Assembly (NCBI RefSeq): GCF_036588685.1
Contig: NC_086380.1
Coordinates: 36,036,692-36,100,691 of the forward strand
From: Mytilus trossulus
Taxonomy: Eukaryota > Mollusca > Bivalvia > Mytilida > Mytilidae
Reading direction: 5' to 3'
Length of the DNA stretch: 64,000 nucleotides
Part shown: piece by piece, positions 14,205 to 26,965 of the stretch
Layout: each line of letters starts with the position of its first letter
Numbering within the stretch: position 1 is the first letter of the stretch
Notes under the pieces: model-generated
The model's input: only the letters and a program-made list of their open reading frames with translations
What the model was told of the DNA's origin: nothing
Database searches by the model: none
Position numbers and translations under genes: made by a program

Positions 14205-14400
14205 ATTAGACCGTTGGTTTTCCCGTTTGAATGGTTTTACACTAGTAATTGTGGGGCCCTTTATAGCTTGTTGTTCGGTGTGAGCCAAGGCTCCGTGTTG
14301 AAGGCCGTACTTTAACCTATAATGGTTTACTTTTTAAATTGTTACTTGGATGGAGAGTATTCTCATATGCACTCACACCACATCTTCCTATATCTATCTA
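14205..14400 (+). repeat. SINE-like dispersed module (gaaggccgtac family)
   Basis: Contains agaccgttggttttcccg, ttgaaggccgtac and a 3' module about a cacaccacatcttcct string. The gaaggccgtac or ccatacggccttcaa module recurs at 20880-20990 (+), 21725-21830 (-), 35105-35220 (-) and 44905-45010 (-) in this window. I recall it as abundant in mussel DNA, unverified here. Non-coding. Confidence 0.6.
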
Positions 14401-14893
14401 CAATCAGATAATTGTTTATTTTAATGACAGATCTATGCGTATTGCGATCACCGGATTTTTACGAGGAGGGTTGCGCTCATGGGACTATACATACGGAAAA
14501 TATGTCGCCAAATTGCTTCCTAGAAATAGCAATTAAAAATTAGTAAACTTCTTCTAAATGTGGACAAATTAAAGAATTTTCCTCAGCAAATAGTATTTGT
14601 ACATAAGTTGTATAAGAAAACTATCCATTTAGTTATAAAAAACATATGCAGACTTTTTTTTAATTTGAGTTTTTTTATGACTTTAAAGGAAAAAAACAGC
14701 ACTTCATATTTTACCGAAGCTGTTGGTTTACCTTCACCAAGAACGCTCAAAGCTGAATATTTGAAAACCAAGGATGCCAAGGACTTTACAATATTGTAAA
14801 GTTAATAAAACCAAAAAATGGTTGCAAATCAAAACCTGACGAGCAATAGGATTTAATCATTAACTAAAGGTAGATTTTATAAGTACAACTCCC

Positions 14894-15470
14894 AAGTTTT
14901 AAAATGCTGTAACTTTCTTAATAATGCTTGACAATGTATAAAAGTGGTAGTTTTGGATAGCTAACAGATTACTCTTCCAAATTAATGCAATGTTAGTATT
15001 ATGTAACTAATTATAGTGTTAACTGTGTCTAAACTATTTTTTACCAAATTTCCGCTTTCAAATGAAATAAAATTTGGCATAGGTATCCCAAGAGGGCTGA
15101 TTTTATTATATGTTGTGTTGTTCATATGGCCATTATCTACAAAAGGTTGTCTTAGATTTCAGATAGAATGTATAAAACAAATTTTACACCTAATTAAACA
15201 TTATCTTCTTTTATATGGTTAGGATGTTTACACTAATTAGAGATTTATGAGAGAATGGAATACCATAGAGACAATCTGAGACACCCTTTTGAAGCCAATG
15301 ATGTGTTGGTTAAGATTTTGCCAATAATTACATAAATATTGATTACATAATGATTGCGTGCATAATAAAAATATTGCATTCATTTAAAAGATTAATCTGT
15401 TATCTATCTATTTATACCTCTTTTATTATTTTCTATGCATTCATAAGAAAGTTACAGCATTTCAAAGGTT
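14894..15470. mobile_element. Inverted-repeat (MITE-like) element
   Basis: The left end aaatgctgtaactttctta near 14902-14920 is the reverse complement of the right end taagaaagttacagcattt near 15444-15462. Partial matching extends to about 30 bases. The 577-bp interior has no transposase-like frame. I did not find an unambiguous target-site duplication. Confidence 0.45.
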
Positions 15471-15884
15471 AGTGATTGGAATTTAGAATATTGTCAAAAT
15501 TTTACTACAGCAAATTCTAAATAAACAGTATCCGTATTACTCCTGCAACTTCTTTAACCATGCAGGATCTTCAAACAAAAGTGAAATTTTTATTGAAAAC
15601 ATAAGACATACATGTAGCCCTCGGGTTTTAGATTATACTTCGTCATTTGTTTACAAATAGACATGTTACGAAAAGGTATATTCACGACGCTGATGTTGAC
15701 AAATTACATTTTAAATGTGGGGATGTGTCAAAACACAAAAGAGATTACCTGTGTATACATTAAATATAATTCAAAAACCTGCATTGATCCTTTTGGAGGA
15801 AATTCCATATGAAACGAATATTCAATAACATTTTTACCAAAAAAAATATGAGAAATAGATAGCAATGCAAACAATTAGAGAAAA

Positions 15885-15922
15885 GGGGGGTGGGGGGTGG
15901 GGGGGGGGTGGGGGGGGGGGGG
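15885..15922 (+). other. G-rich tract
   Basis: Almost pure G interrupted by single T bases, with four or more runs of at least six G. Such sequence can form G-quadruplexes, and its exact length is also prone to sequencing error. No function assigned. Confidence 0.7.
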
Positions 15923-18247
15923 CGTTCATGTGAATGCAGTAGACCTAGATATGCGGGGCAACGGAGTCATGGGGTACATACGAATGTAAATTCTTCGGCG
16001 AGCCCTTAACAGGTCTTTCAAACAATCTGGTATTGTAATCTAGTTTATACCTAGTCCTGAATAAGTTTCTTACGGTAATTTCATGTTCCGATCCACTTGT
16101 TTACCATCTATTTTTTTATTTAACGGGGTCTATTTTAAAACACCTTAAACAGGATTTTGTTTTACAATTTCAACTTGAAACATGTTGCATTATAGTTTAA
16201 GGACATTTACTCTCGATCATGTAGCTTCGAATACATGTATTTTTTCCCTTTATTTCCTTACAACTTTGTCTTAATTTGAACAGTTACAGCTCAATTTGTA
16301 TTTTCTGTATAAGGGGTTTGTGATTTATTGATTGTTGGTTGCTGTACATCCAGTGGTAAATATTTCATGCATGTTCAGAACGGTAAGAGATTTGTGTAAC
16401 ACATGCCCCACTACTCACCGGTTGAACATCCCTGCAGCGTTTCAAATGCATGATAGCATAATGACTTTGCATGTACATCTTAACACCACATATGCATATA
16501 TTTTGTATTTTATAAATTCCGGAAACGTTTGGTGGAAATTCGCCAACCGTTTCATTAAGAAATGACTATAGTAAAATTAACACCGATGATCGATGGGTCT
16601 TTTTTTCTATTTAAGATAACAACGCTGGGGGTTCTTTAAAAATATTTATGGCGTTTTTATATCAAATCTGGTGGATGCATACCTATAACTACTCTACGGC
16701 GGTACCTTTTTTCAGGGAGGGGGAGGGGGCAAGGATTCAATTTTGAAAAAGAGGCAGGACAGGCGTTTCGAAATTTTAAAAATGGCAGAATGATCAACTT
16801 CACACAAAATAGGCAGGATGACAATTCATGTTAAACAAGGCTGAAAAAAACTAATAAAAAGTCCGAATAGAATAAGGCGATAAAAAGGCAGGACATATAA
16901 CAAAAATTATAAAGCCCGCAATACTTTTCATTAACCTGTCCTAAGTCAGGGGCCTGTAGTTCAGTGGTGGTCGTTAGCTACTGTCTGTCATATGTGTTCT
17001 TCGAAAATGTTTACCCCTACAGACGCCACCAACTTGAAAGCTTAACCACAAGTAGAAAGAAGAAAATTAAAAAAAAAAAAATTCTATATCAGAGTGTCGG
17101 ATATATGTCGAACGCGCTATACAGAACTTAAAAAACTTTGAAGTCATTGGAAGCTTATGAAGACACCCGAGAGAGAAAAATCAATCAGACTATAGAGCTC
17201 TGTGTATGATTAGTGGAGCGACAGAATGAACTTTTTCAGGAACTGTAATACAACAATAAAATTAATATCTATTTAGCTTAACATGCTTAATATGTATATA
17301 TTATCAATCTATAATCGAATGAACTTGTATAACTCTCAGCCCCCCTTTTTTTCTTCTAGCCCACCACTCCTGCACGAATACACTTTTCATGTCTTATGAT
17401 AGCCAGAAATGATATCATAAAAGCAATTACCATCCTAGGATGTTACATTATGATGTTCTAGACAAATGTGATTTGAATTTACCAAGACGCACAAGATTTA
17501 AAGTTTACCTGTTTAAATTATAATCAATGTTTTGACACCGTCCCTTAATTTAAAGTCTAATTTGTCAACCTCAGCGTCGAGTATATACCTTTTCGTAACA
17601 TGTCTAATAATATGACCATGAGCGTATCTGACTGATATTTTTAATTGAGAAACGTACTTCCAATTCATTAAATGTATCAAGAATTATATTAATTCAGATA
17701 CTGGCAGACGGAGAAATTCAAGTTATGGCCATTAACCTATAGTTCAATAATCAGTAACATAATAAAAGAGAAGAGAACTGCAAACCTAAACATAATTTGT
17801 ATTTCTAAACAGTTTATTAATCCCTAACTAAAGAATAAGCGATTTCCGTGAAACCATCTGTTATGTAATGCTGTAATTCTGTATTCAATGCATAACATTT
17901 ACTTGAAAATATTCATACTTATATTGGTTAACAAAAGTATGTTAAAGCGATTAGATGAAGCGAGGTTTTTTAAGGTTTCTTTTTGTGCAACCATTTTGGC
18001 TTTTTTAAAAAGTACTGTCGTGCGTAATCGCCGAAATGCGAACTTCTTCATGATAAGTTTAATACGTAGAGTTCAAGCACATATTATGTTCTACAAAATA
18101 AAACCTTGATAATTCAATGTCTATTTGAAAAATTATTTCCTAACAGATCCCCAGAAATTAAAAAAAAAATGAAAATATATCAAAACAAATATTGTGTGGT
18201 AGTATTTTATGCTGGGCAACATTCCAGTATACCACATATCAAGAAAG

Positions 18248-21200
18248 ATGTTTATGAAATTATTGCCAACAATTATTGTATTAACATGGTGTACCAGTGA
18301 GGTACATGGCTGCTACTGTGCCTTTTATCAACATCCACAAGAACAATTCTGCTCAGTAGATTATGGTAAGTTCTCGAAATCATGAAACTTGCACCGAGGT
18401 CTTTGAAAAAAGTATCAAAATAAGAAGATCGTGTAAATGAAGCCAACAGTAGTATACTGTTGGTCAAAAGTTATAAATCGATTGAGAGAAAACAAATTCA
18501 GGTTACAAATCAAAACTGAGGGAAACACGTCAATTATAGGAGTAAAATAAGGAAACAACAGAAACACTGACGTGCAACCAAAAGCCTAATGACATTGCAA
18601 CACACACTGTAATTACATATAAAATAAGAACTGTCACTTTCCTGATTTAGCACAGGAAATTGAACTAAAGAATTGGGAGTTGGACCTGGTTAATGACTAA
18701 ATAAACCTAACACTAGTATGACAATGTTAAATATAACATTAGAATGGCAACATTACATGACATGACTACAGTACAAACATATGCAAAAATATTCAGGACT
18801 GAGAAATACACAAATAACCAATACAAAAGAACTTTTAGACAAAAAGTCATGCAAATAGTTATCAATGCTTGTAAAAGGATGTCCATTTTTAAGTAATTGT
18901 TCGACAGCCAACTTTGAGCGAAGTACAAGTACGTCTAGTGAGATGTGTAAAGAAAGTTTTTTTTTAAACTTTCAAAGAGCGGAATAATCCAAACTGCCTG
19001 TTAAGTTTAGAACTTTTAATCTTTGATCCAATATCTTAACTTCTGAAATTTTACCTTTTTGGTGAAAATTTCAAAATTTTCAATTGTGTAGAATTTTGAT
19101 ATTTTAAAACTTTGATCAACATTTCAAACATTTCTTAAAATTTTAAATTGATAACTGTTTCACGGATCCGTTCCGTTTGTCATAGAAATTAGTATGAAGT
19201 TGTCCATATATGCCATTTTTTAGGAAAAGATCAAGATATGAAACAGTCCTTCTACTATCAATTAGTATCCTTCATGTCAGTTTCATTGGCATAGAATTTA
19301 AGAGATGCAAGTATTGGTTGATCTATGGTAATGGACATCATCAATATATCGGAAGGTTAAATGAAATAATTGCGCAAGGTGCTTTTTTTTAAAGGACTTC
19401 TGCTTCATACGAGTACGAAAACAAATAGGTCAGTAGGGGTGCACAAATAGTACCCATTGTAATACCGGCTGTCTTTTGAAATATTAATCTTCCAAATTCA
19501 ACATATATATTGTCCATCAAAATGCCCAGCATGATCATAATATCATCTTCAGTATATGCTCTGGTAGTTTCAGTGTGATTTATATAAAAAAGCTCTGTTT
19601 AATGAGATAATAAAGTCGATTTTCCAGCTGTGTATGGGTAATATTAGTGTGAAGCGTTAAAAAAATAAAAGTCTTTATGTTGTTGCAAAATGGCAGAGAT
19701 TTTGACCTTAGATTAAGTAGTAGATCTTTTCATTTTTTGAGAATCCACATCTGGTTAACACAACTGATAGAATATATCTCATCACATTATGTTTGATGAC
19801 CCCTTCTATTACTTTAGAAAGAATAGTAGTCAGAACTTTAGAAAGATGATTAGTCTTAAATGTTGATAATCTAGCAATGTATCGTTCTTTATATGAAGTT
19901 TTGTAAAGTTTTGATTTCCAGTATAACATGATAATGACGGTAGACTTTCTTTGATTTCTTTGACATTGAAACAAAAGAAAGGACCGATTTGTGATTTTGG
20001 AAAATTTCATCTTTGGTAAATAATGTTTAAGAAAATGAAGAATATGAAGGATAACCAAATATTTATTCCGAACTCTGTTGTGAGACATGGCTGATAACGA
20101 CTTTTGTATATGAAGACAATATTTTAAAGGCTTAATCTGCTGGAACAATGACATATTTGTCATGTAAGAGGATAAATATTCCACAACCTCCATTTTCTTA
20201 AAAGGGTCAACAACACTTGTGCTCAAAGTACGTCGTTGTTTCTTAATGCATGATCTAATAGATTTGATCAATTAAGAAAAAGTTTCTAGGTCTGGTTAGC
20301 ATGGCTTGAACTTTACTCTTTTTCTTGCATAGTCCTCAACTGCATCCATGAGAAACCTGAATTATTTTTTCAGTTGATTGGCTAGGGATTTCTATATTTT
20401 ACTCCCCTGGCTTACAACTTTTTCAGGTGTTTATTGGTAATGATACCACGGTTGTCAGTTATTATCTGACCAGGTGGACTATAAATGTATTGCAATTGTG
20501 ACGATGCACAAGTGCAATACACCTTATCGCTATTTGTCCGCCATTACTGGATATCACACAGGTTCCCGTAAAATTTTGACGTCATAAAACAAAATATCTG
20601 ACGTCTTATCCTTAAATCCATTGGATGTGTACAGATTGATAATGACTGTGTATGACGTCTTAACCTTAAATCCATTGGATGTGTACGGATTGATAATTAA
20701 GTCTTAGATGCATGTTTTTTTATTAGTTGTTAGTGGTTTTTAACTAGCTATCAGATAACTTTGAGTACTCTCGGAGCTGTTCATTGTGTCTTTTTGTGTC
20801 GGGATGTATAAGTATTGAATTGTTTTGCATTGTCTTATCGGAGCCTTTTATAGCTAACTATGCGATATGGGCTTTGCTCATTGTTGAAGGCCGTACATTG
20901 ACCTATAGTTGTTAATGTCTGTGTCATTTTGGGCTCTTGTGGACAGTTGTCTCATTGGAAATCATACCACATCACCTTTTTCATACATGTATTTTTTTTA
21001 TTAACAATTAATTAAAAGCTAGTATTTATATTAGTAATATAATACCTACACAATATTGCATGATGTTTTCAGCATTATATGGTAAAGTCATCACCGAAAA
21101 GTTTATACCTAGTTATCGTGACAATACAACGAATTTTAATATCCCAGATGGCTGGAGGTACAAAGTTCGTATAGTATATAAAATGAAGGTAGGAACAGTA

Positions 21201-24200
21201 TTTCACTGAATCGCAAAATGCTTATTCTATGAATGTTATGAGTTTTGAACCAAACCTTATGTCCGATTTAGAGAAAAAAATACGTTTAATATTAGTCTCT
21301 TTTAACCTACTTGTCCAATAAATTCACCCGCATTCTTAACTATCACAGTAAATAGAACAAATGACGTGCACGTTTATGCATACTATAAACGTTTAATCTC
21401 CAGTGCCTAAATAAAACAAATCCTGATTTATATTATTTTATTGTATACAGATCCGTATATGTATTAGGTATACACATCAACTTTGTTATGACGCCCTATG
21501 ATTTACAAATTATTATATGTTACAGACACTTAGAATTCCAAACCCTATGAAAAGTTCGCCTTCGGTTGATTAAGCTATTTTTGTTTAGGTACTTTTGGTT
21601 AATAGCGCGGTCAGTACAAATGGCTTTCAAATATTCGTCTGCGAGCCTTCCGGATGAATATAAATCCAGGAAAGCGCTTCGGTTGCACGAAATATATGAC
21701 GTGTATATACAAATAAGATGTGGTATGATGGCCAATAAAACGACTCTTTGAAAGAGACAAAATGACAGTCATTTACAACTATTGGTCACCATACGGCCTT
21801 TAACAATGAGCAAAAACAATACTTCATAGTTCGCTATACAAAGCCCGGAAATGACAATATGTACAATTCCAACAAGAAATTAAATGGCCTATTTTATTCA
21901 TGTAACACATAACCGACGACAACCGCTGAGTTGCAGGCTCTTGACTTGGGACAGGCACATACTATTTCGTTTTGTTCTTTGTCGTTGTCATAAACGGTTT
22001 CTAGCGTGTCAAAAATGCCAAAATATAACGTCGTATTTCGTTTATCTTATTTCAGCATTAATCGTATATTACTGAAAGTCGCAGTTCAATCTGATTTTGT
22101 GAAATTACACCTGAGTAGGTTTCGGTGGCAAATATAAAAAAAAAATCTATATTTTGATTTACAATTTACTGTCGTACATAACAGGGAGTGAAGGAACGTG
22201 TAGGTTCAGATGTAGTTTTGAAGACACCAGAGGATAGCTCGGCATGTGGAGTTCGTTTAACGGTTAATGAGTCATATATCATATTAGGTAAATATGGAGT
22301 TTATTATAATTATAGTAAATGCCTTCGCAAGAATGAAATGGCTGTAATTAGAAGTGTTAAGTTGAACTTAAAAGAATTTCCTTTGTTCAAAAATATACGA
22401 TGTAGCATGCGGCACAACAAAGAAACTAAATACAAACACATGCAAAAAGGGAAAGGTAACAATATGAGTAAAATGAAATAAAGAAAATGAATGTAACACG
22501 TCACTAGATAGAAAATGCCGTATTTATAGATTATCAGTGATCATCTCAACGAGATCATTTTTTTTTATCGCTAATTTAACCATGACCACGTCAAGTTCAT
22601 GTCCATTTCATGTCAATTTCGTTAGCAACGCCACGTGCATGCTTAGTTTCTAGCGATAATTTTCCATATCAAGCGAATAGAATGATATGAAAATTATCAC
22701 AAAAAACAATCAAAAGAAAAATGCTCAAATTAGCGATAAACGTATTTAATTGATGGTTACTTGTGTGATATCACAAACTATGTGTAATCGAAACAATAGA
22801 TGGTTGTGGCCATCTATATATTTCTTGTGTGTGGTACCAAAAATGTGCGTTAATCTGGTTGGCTTATGCAGCATCATAAGACGATCATAAGACGATATTA
22901 CGGCATTTTCATTGAGTATTTTTAAGTATATTGCTGCATTTCAATAAATAAAAAAAACACTCACACATTTTTAAACTCACAATCTTCTTTTTGTCAATTT
23001 TTGCTACATTCTAAAAACAAAAAAAAGTAACATCTCTGATGATTAAAAAAAGGTCATATGACGTCGAACTGGAATGTTCAAAACACAAGATCATCAATTC
23101 AATGATTTTTTTTAAAAATTCTAACACATTGAGAGTGTTGACCATAAAAAGCTTGAGAAACTTATGAGAATGGGATATGGCTTGATTTCAACTTTCGTTA
23201 TTTACTTTGAATAGATAGAGAAAACTCGCCACAAGCTCGTTCATTATTATTGTAAACCAACTTATTTTCGCAATTGATTTATAATTTCGACTTTCCCAAC
23301 TGGAAAACTATTGGGAAAATGTAAAACTTGGAATTTGAGAATGTCGAAATTAAATCATCGTGAAATAGGCTAGAGAGGACTAAATGCGAAAATAAGTTTA
23401 TTTACAGTATATTGAAATCGTGTTGATATCAAGCAATATCCCTTTCTCACTCGTTATGAAACCTATATTTTTATCTGAATCGGACATTTAATATATGTCG
23501 GAGATATTAACAGAAGAAACGTCATAATAAGTTAAAAAACGTTTTGGAAGGAATTTAAGGGTATGATGAAGATAATTAAATGAAAGAATAACAACCTACA
23601 TCAAGAATTTTGTCAAACAAAGAAGTTGACGATGGAATTCCCCAATTATAAGCAAACCCTTTCTAGCGCAGTGGCAATGAATTTTGTGCCTATGACAAAA
23701 ATAATCTAGTTACAAATTGTCATGCTTTGTTTATTAAAAGGTGCAAATGCTATTGATGGAACGAAAAGAACAACGAGCTGTAATTTTATAAGACGGCTCA
23801 GCGATCTTACACCTATCAAAGCATTTTATATGTTTACCAGCGGCGCCTATTCATACGCCTTAAACTGTAGAAGAGGATGCAATGTAAGTAATAAACATAC
23901 AATAACAAACATTTTTTTGGCATAAATCAAAGATATATATATAATCTCTTATTTCTAAAATATAGCGGGATGCAATATTATTTTATAACTGAACAGTATA
24001 TAACATGTATAACGGCTAAAATAAGCATATAATAACTGTCATATACGCTATTAATATTACGTTATGGAATAACCGTTTCACAAATGATATCGGATATGTT
24101 CCTTACGTCGTAACTACAATCCCCTTCCCTCTCATGAATGTGACCTACCGAATTAGATTATTTACCGGATTTGTAATCACATAAGCAACACGACGTGTGC

Positions 24201-25354
24201 CACATGTGGAGCAGGATCTGCTTACCCTTCCGGAGCACCTGATATCACCCCTAGTTTTTGGTGGGGTTCGTGTTGTTTATTCTTAAGTTTTCTATGTTGT
24301 GTCGTGTGTGCTATTGTTTTTCTGTTTTTCTTTTCATTTTTAGCCTTGGCGTTGTCAGTTTGTTTTAGATTTATGAGTCTGACTGTCCCTTTGGTATCTT
24401 TCGTCCCTCTTTTAAATGTATTGGTTCAAGGCATGTTAGCAGTGCAATCTAATCAAATTTTATAAACGTTTATGTCTAATCAATTGATGGTCCGTCGCTT
24501 TTGTGTTTTGCTATATCAGATACACGGAAGTATGTGCCAAAACAAACCCACACAAACAATACATAAATAAGCTTGTCACCGTTAGTAATTTTAATGGTTT
24601 TTTTTTATATAGCTCCGTTCTTTGAAGTATATCATTTATGTGTTTCCTAGTATGCATTCCCCATTTTCATTTGTGTGGATGAACAAAATCCGTCCATATG
24701 AATGAGACTAACCCCTAAAGGGGACATACAAATTAAGACATATACACGGATTTGTACGTACCTGAGCAACAAACCGAATAACACATGTGCAACAAGATTA
24801 CATTACTCTTGCGGCGCGCATAAGATCACCGCAGTTTGGGGTTTCCGTTGTTCAGTCTTTAGTTTTATACTTTAGTCTTATTGTGAGGTACTGTTGTTTA
24901 CTTATTATATGTAATATGTTTGTTTGTTTAGTTTACACATCGTTGTCAATATAAAGGAACTGCATGCGACTGTCATACAAGTGAGAGTTTTAGCAAGCTA
25001 TAACACCAGGTTAAATCTACTTTTGTTTACATAAGTCAAGTCTGTATTAGGTCAGGAGAGGTGTTATCCATTGGTTTGATGTGTTTGAGGTTGAGCTTTG
25101 TATATTTTACTTTTTAAACTTTAATATACTTTATAAATCTAGGCCTATAAACTCTCAAATATCCTTTTAGAAACAACAGTCACTGCATTAACACTTTCTT
25201 TTTTTTCTTTCAGAACCTGAACGTAGACTCACTAGGCATAAGAGGTTGTAAATATAATGCAAGTTCAAATACACTGTCATACTGTCTTGCAAGAAACGCT
25301 TTGTGCAAAAGACAAGGAAAACAATGCATTTGGTTTAATGACAATAAATGCTAA
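18248..25354 (+). CDS. TIMP-like metalloproteinase inhibitor, copy 2 (five exons)
   Basis: Exons read as 18248-18365, 21073-21188, 22185-22287, 23741-23883 and 25214-25354, with GT-AG introns and the same phases as copy 1. The joined frame is 206 aa ending in TAA. A 21-residue signal peptide is followed by CYCAFYQHPQEQFCSVDY, the TIMP N-terminal signature. Exon 3 has SACGVRL; exon 4 has TTSCNF and NCRRGCN; exon 5 has five Cys and ends WFNDNKC. It is the most diverged of the three loci: position 2 of the mature chain is Tyr, and exon 2 is two codons longer. It is probably a secreted inhibitor like copy 1. A poly(A) signal lies 207 bases after the stop. Intron 1 holds a Penelope-like relic. The exon 4 acceptor (ttattaaaag) is weak, so that boundary is the least certain. 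Confidence 0.87.
19180..20271 (-). pseudogene. Penelope-like element reverse transcriptase, broken
   Basis: On the - strand an open stretch of 187 codons (20271-19708) contains SKLYKTSYKERYIA and NHLSKVLTTILSKVIEGVIK. These resemble the conserved start of Penelope-like reverse transcriptases (PKLHKxPYKxRFIA in relatives). Further along, after frameshifts, GITMGTICAPLL (about 19466-19423) and RYIDDV (about 19351-19333) match core palm motifs, with YIDD the catalytic box. Near 19180-19215 SYLDLF follows. Stops and frame changes between these blocks show it is dead. The family assignment rests on motif memory, not a search. Confidence 0.7.
20599..20990 (+). repeat. SINE-like dispersed repeat with a 54-bp duplicated start
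   Basis: A unit beginning tgacgtctta and containing aaatccattggatgtgtac occurs twice, 54 bases apart (20599 and 20653). It is followed by ttgttgaaggccgtac and a tail ending near tcataccacatcacc. The tail module is shared with the 14205 repeat. It lies in intron 1 of TIMP-like copy 2. Confidence 0.6.
24170..24417 (+). repeat. Dispersed repeat, ggagcaggatctgcttaccc family
   Basis: Runs from atttgtaatcacataagcaa through ggagcaggatctgcttaccc and ends near tttcgtccctctttt. Related stretches lie at 24740-24900 (+), 27180-27385 (-), 31655-31925 (-), 32560-32680 (-) and 38915-39065 (+). The copies vary in length and divergence, indicating repeated insertion over time. Non-coding. It lies in intron 4 of TIMP-like copy 2. 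Confidence 0.65.
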
Positions 25355-25560
25355 CTTAATTGTTATGCATCAATTCGCTCGTGTATGTATTAATGTATTT
25401 GATTTCAAAGAAAGAAATCTCTGTATTACTGAAAAAAATACAAATTTGTCATATCATTTACTAATCTTTATTATCGGCACATGTACATCGTTCGTAAATA
25501 TGAACCAACATAGATATATATCGTTTATGTTCAGGTATTTAATATCCTACCTTTTATGGT

Positions 25561-25566
25561 AATAAA
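25561..25566 (+). terminator. Candidate poly(A) signal of TIMP-like copy 2
   Basis: AATAAA lies 207 bases downstream of the stop codon at 25352-25354, outside any repeat I recognise. A downstream GT-rich element was not pinned down. Confidence 0.45.
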
Positions 25567-26635
25567 AATTTTCAGAAAGTATAAGTTACACACTGTTGTC
25601 AAGTCATAATGATGATGTCAATTCTGGGAAATAATATTAATTCGCTCCAGTTTTTTGCCTATACATATATTTTCTTTCTATGAAATGATACCAAATCACT
25701 AACGGGAGAAATAATCTTCCAATCTCTTTAAATAAGGGCTGGGGCTGGCATGTTAGTAAATGCTAGTAGTCCTTTGTAAATGTATGTTACTTATTGACAT
25801 TATTATTTGTTAGTTGCCTATCCCAACATCGGCCACGGCTTTCTTTATAACTAAGTTTAAATTTTGTTGATATCTCACAAAATCCTGCTACTTCGTTAAG
25901 TGTTACCTCCATTTCTGCTGAACTAGTATTCATTTTTGTGTATGGAACTACGGCTGTTGCATTTTTACGTTGTGCTGATGATCCGTTTGTGGCCTTGTTT
26001 TCTACTCTTTGGTCGGGTTGTTGTCATTTTAACACATTCCACGTTTCCATTCGAAACGTTATTTATGGCGTCATTTTTTTGAACATCGTTCTTATGCACA
26101 GGAATACATTATCATAATGAAAGATTTGAAACACTTAACATACTAAAAAGACGTAAATCTTTATTTATAAAAATACATAGACCTTTTATGTGATTTATGT
26201 TTGTTTTTCGATCGTTTCATCAAGTTTTGTATATCCAGAATCTAAAATTTTTGTTGTGCGAAACAAATACAAATTATTTGAACGAAAATTGAACTTACAT
26301 TATTTTAACAGTTTTGACAACAAATCCGTCAATAAAGCTTAAAAAAAACCCAATAGCATACCAGTACATTGGAATGACGTAAACGAAACGGATAAAACAA
26401 ATAATAAAATGTGCAACCTTAAATCAAATCTGTATTACTGCATGTTGATGCAAGCATACAATCTATGTTTTTCATTTGTCATATTCCGTTCGAGTCATTT
26501 AATTTTTAACAACCATTAAACATTAAAATGTTAATTAAGAGCTCTGAAATTCAAGTATTTCATGCATTTTTCCTATTAGGTTTTAAAAACATTTAAACAA
26601 ATATACTGAGTTATTATTCTTTAGCTGTCGCTTAA

Positions 26636-26965
26636 GAGATAACTGTATTGTATTTTAAGCTCCGACGGCACCAATTTGGGATTTGATGGTCGCAAATACC
26701 CGTTTACTGTTTCCGCTAACGTGTCGCCAGTAAACTTAATTTGCGACAATCAAATCTTAAATTGATACCGTCGGAGCTTAAAATACAATATTGTTCTCCA
26801 TTCTAATGAAACTGACAGAAAACAACGTTTAAACATGTATTTAAATCTGTCATATGCCTGTCTGCGCCCAATACGTCCCATAGCATCAATTGTCAATTGA
26901 TGCCTTGTAAGAAAGTGACTTTATCCAATCAAAATGAACGTAACAAACGTTGTTGCACTAGAATA
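26636..26965 (-). mobile_element. Fold-back element, copy C (reverse orientation)
   Basis: Positions 26636-26799 form an inverted repeat with outer arms like copy A (gagataactgtattg on the left, caatattgttctcc on the right). The segment to 26965, ending gttgcactagaata, is the reversed 5' part of copy A. The arm segment after the shared aagct differs completely from copy A, yet still pairs within this copy. Non-coding. Confidence 0.7.

Larger units (their letters stand above)
11691..18247. other. Spacer between TIMP-like copies 1 and 2
   Basis: I found no supported gene in this stretch. A possible poly(A) signal for copy 1 (AATAAA) lies at 11945-11950, but inside a dispersed repeat. The spacer contains fold-back copy B, a SINE-like module near 14.2 kb, an inverted-repeat element at 14.9-15.5 kb and a G-rich tract near 15.9 kb. 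A module at about 16320-16390 (ttgattgttggttgctg...) recurs at 40785-40855. Reading frames of 60-98 codons near 11.8-12.1, 12.7-13.0 and 14.3-14.8 kb show no recognisable domain. Confidence 0.5.
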
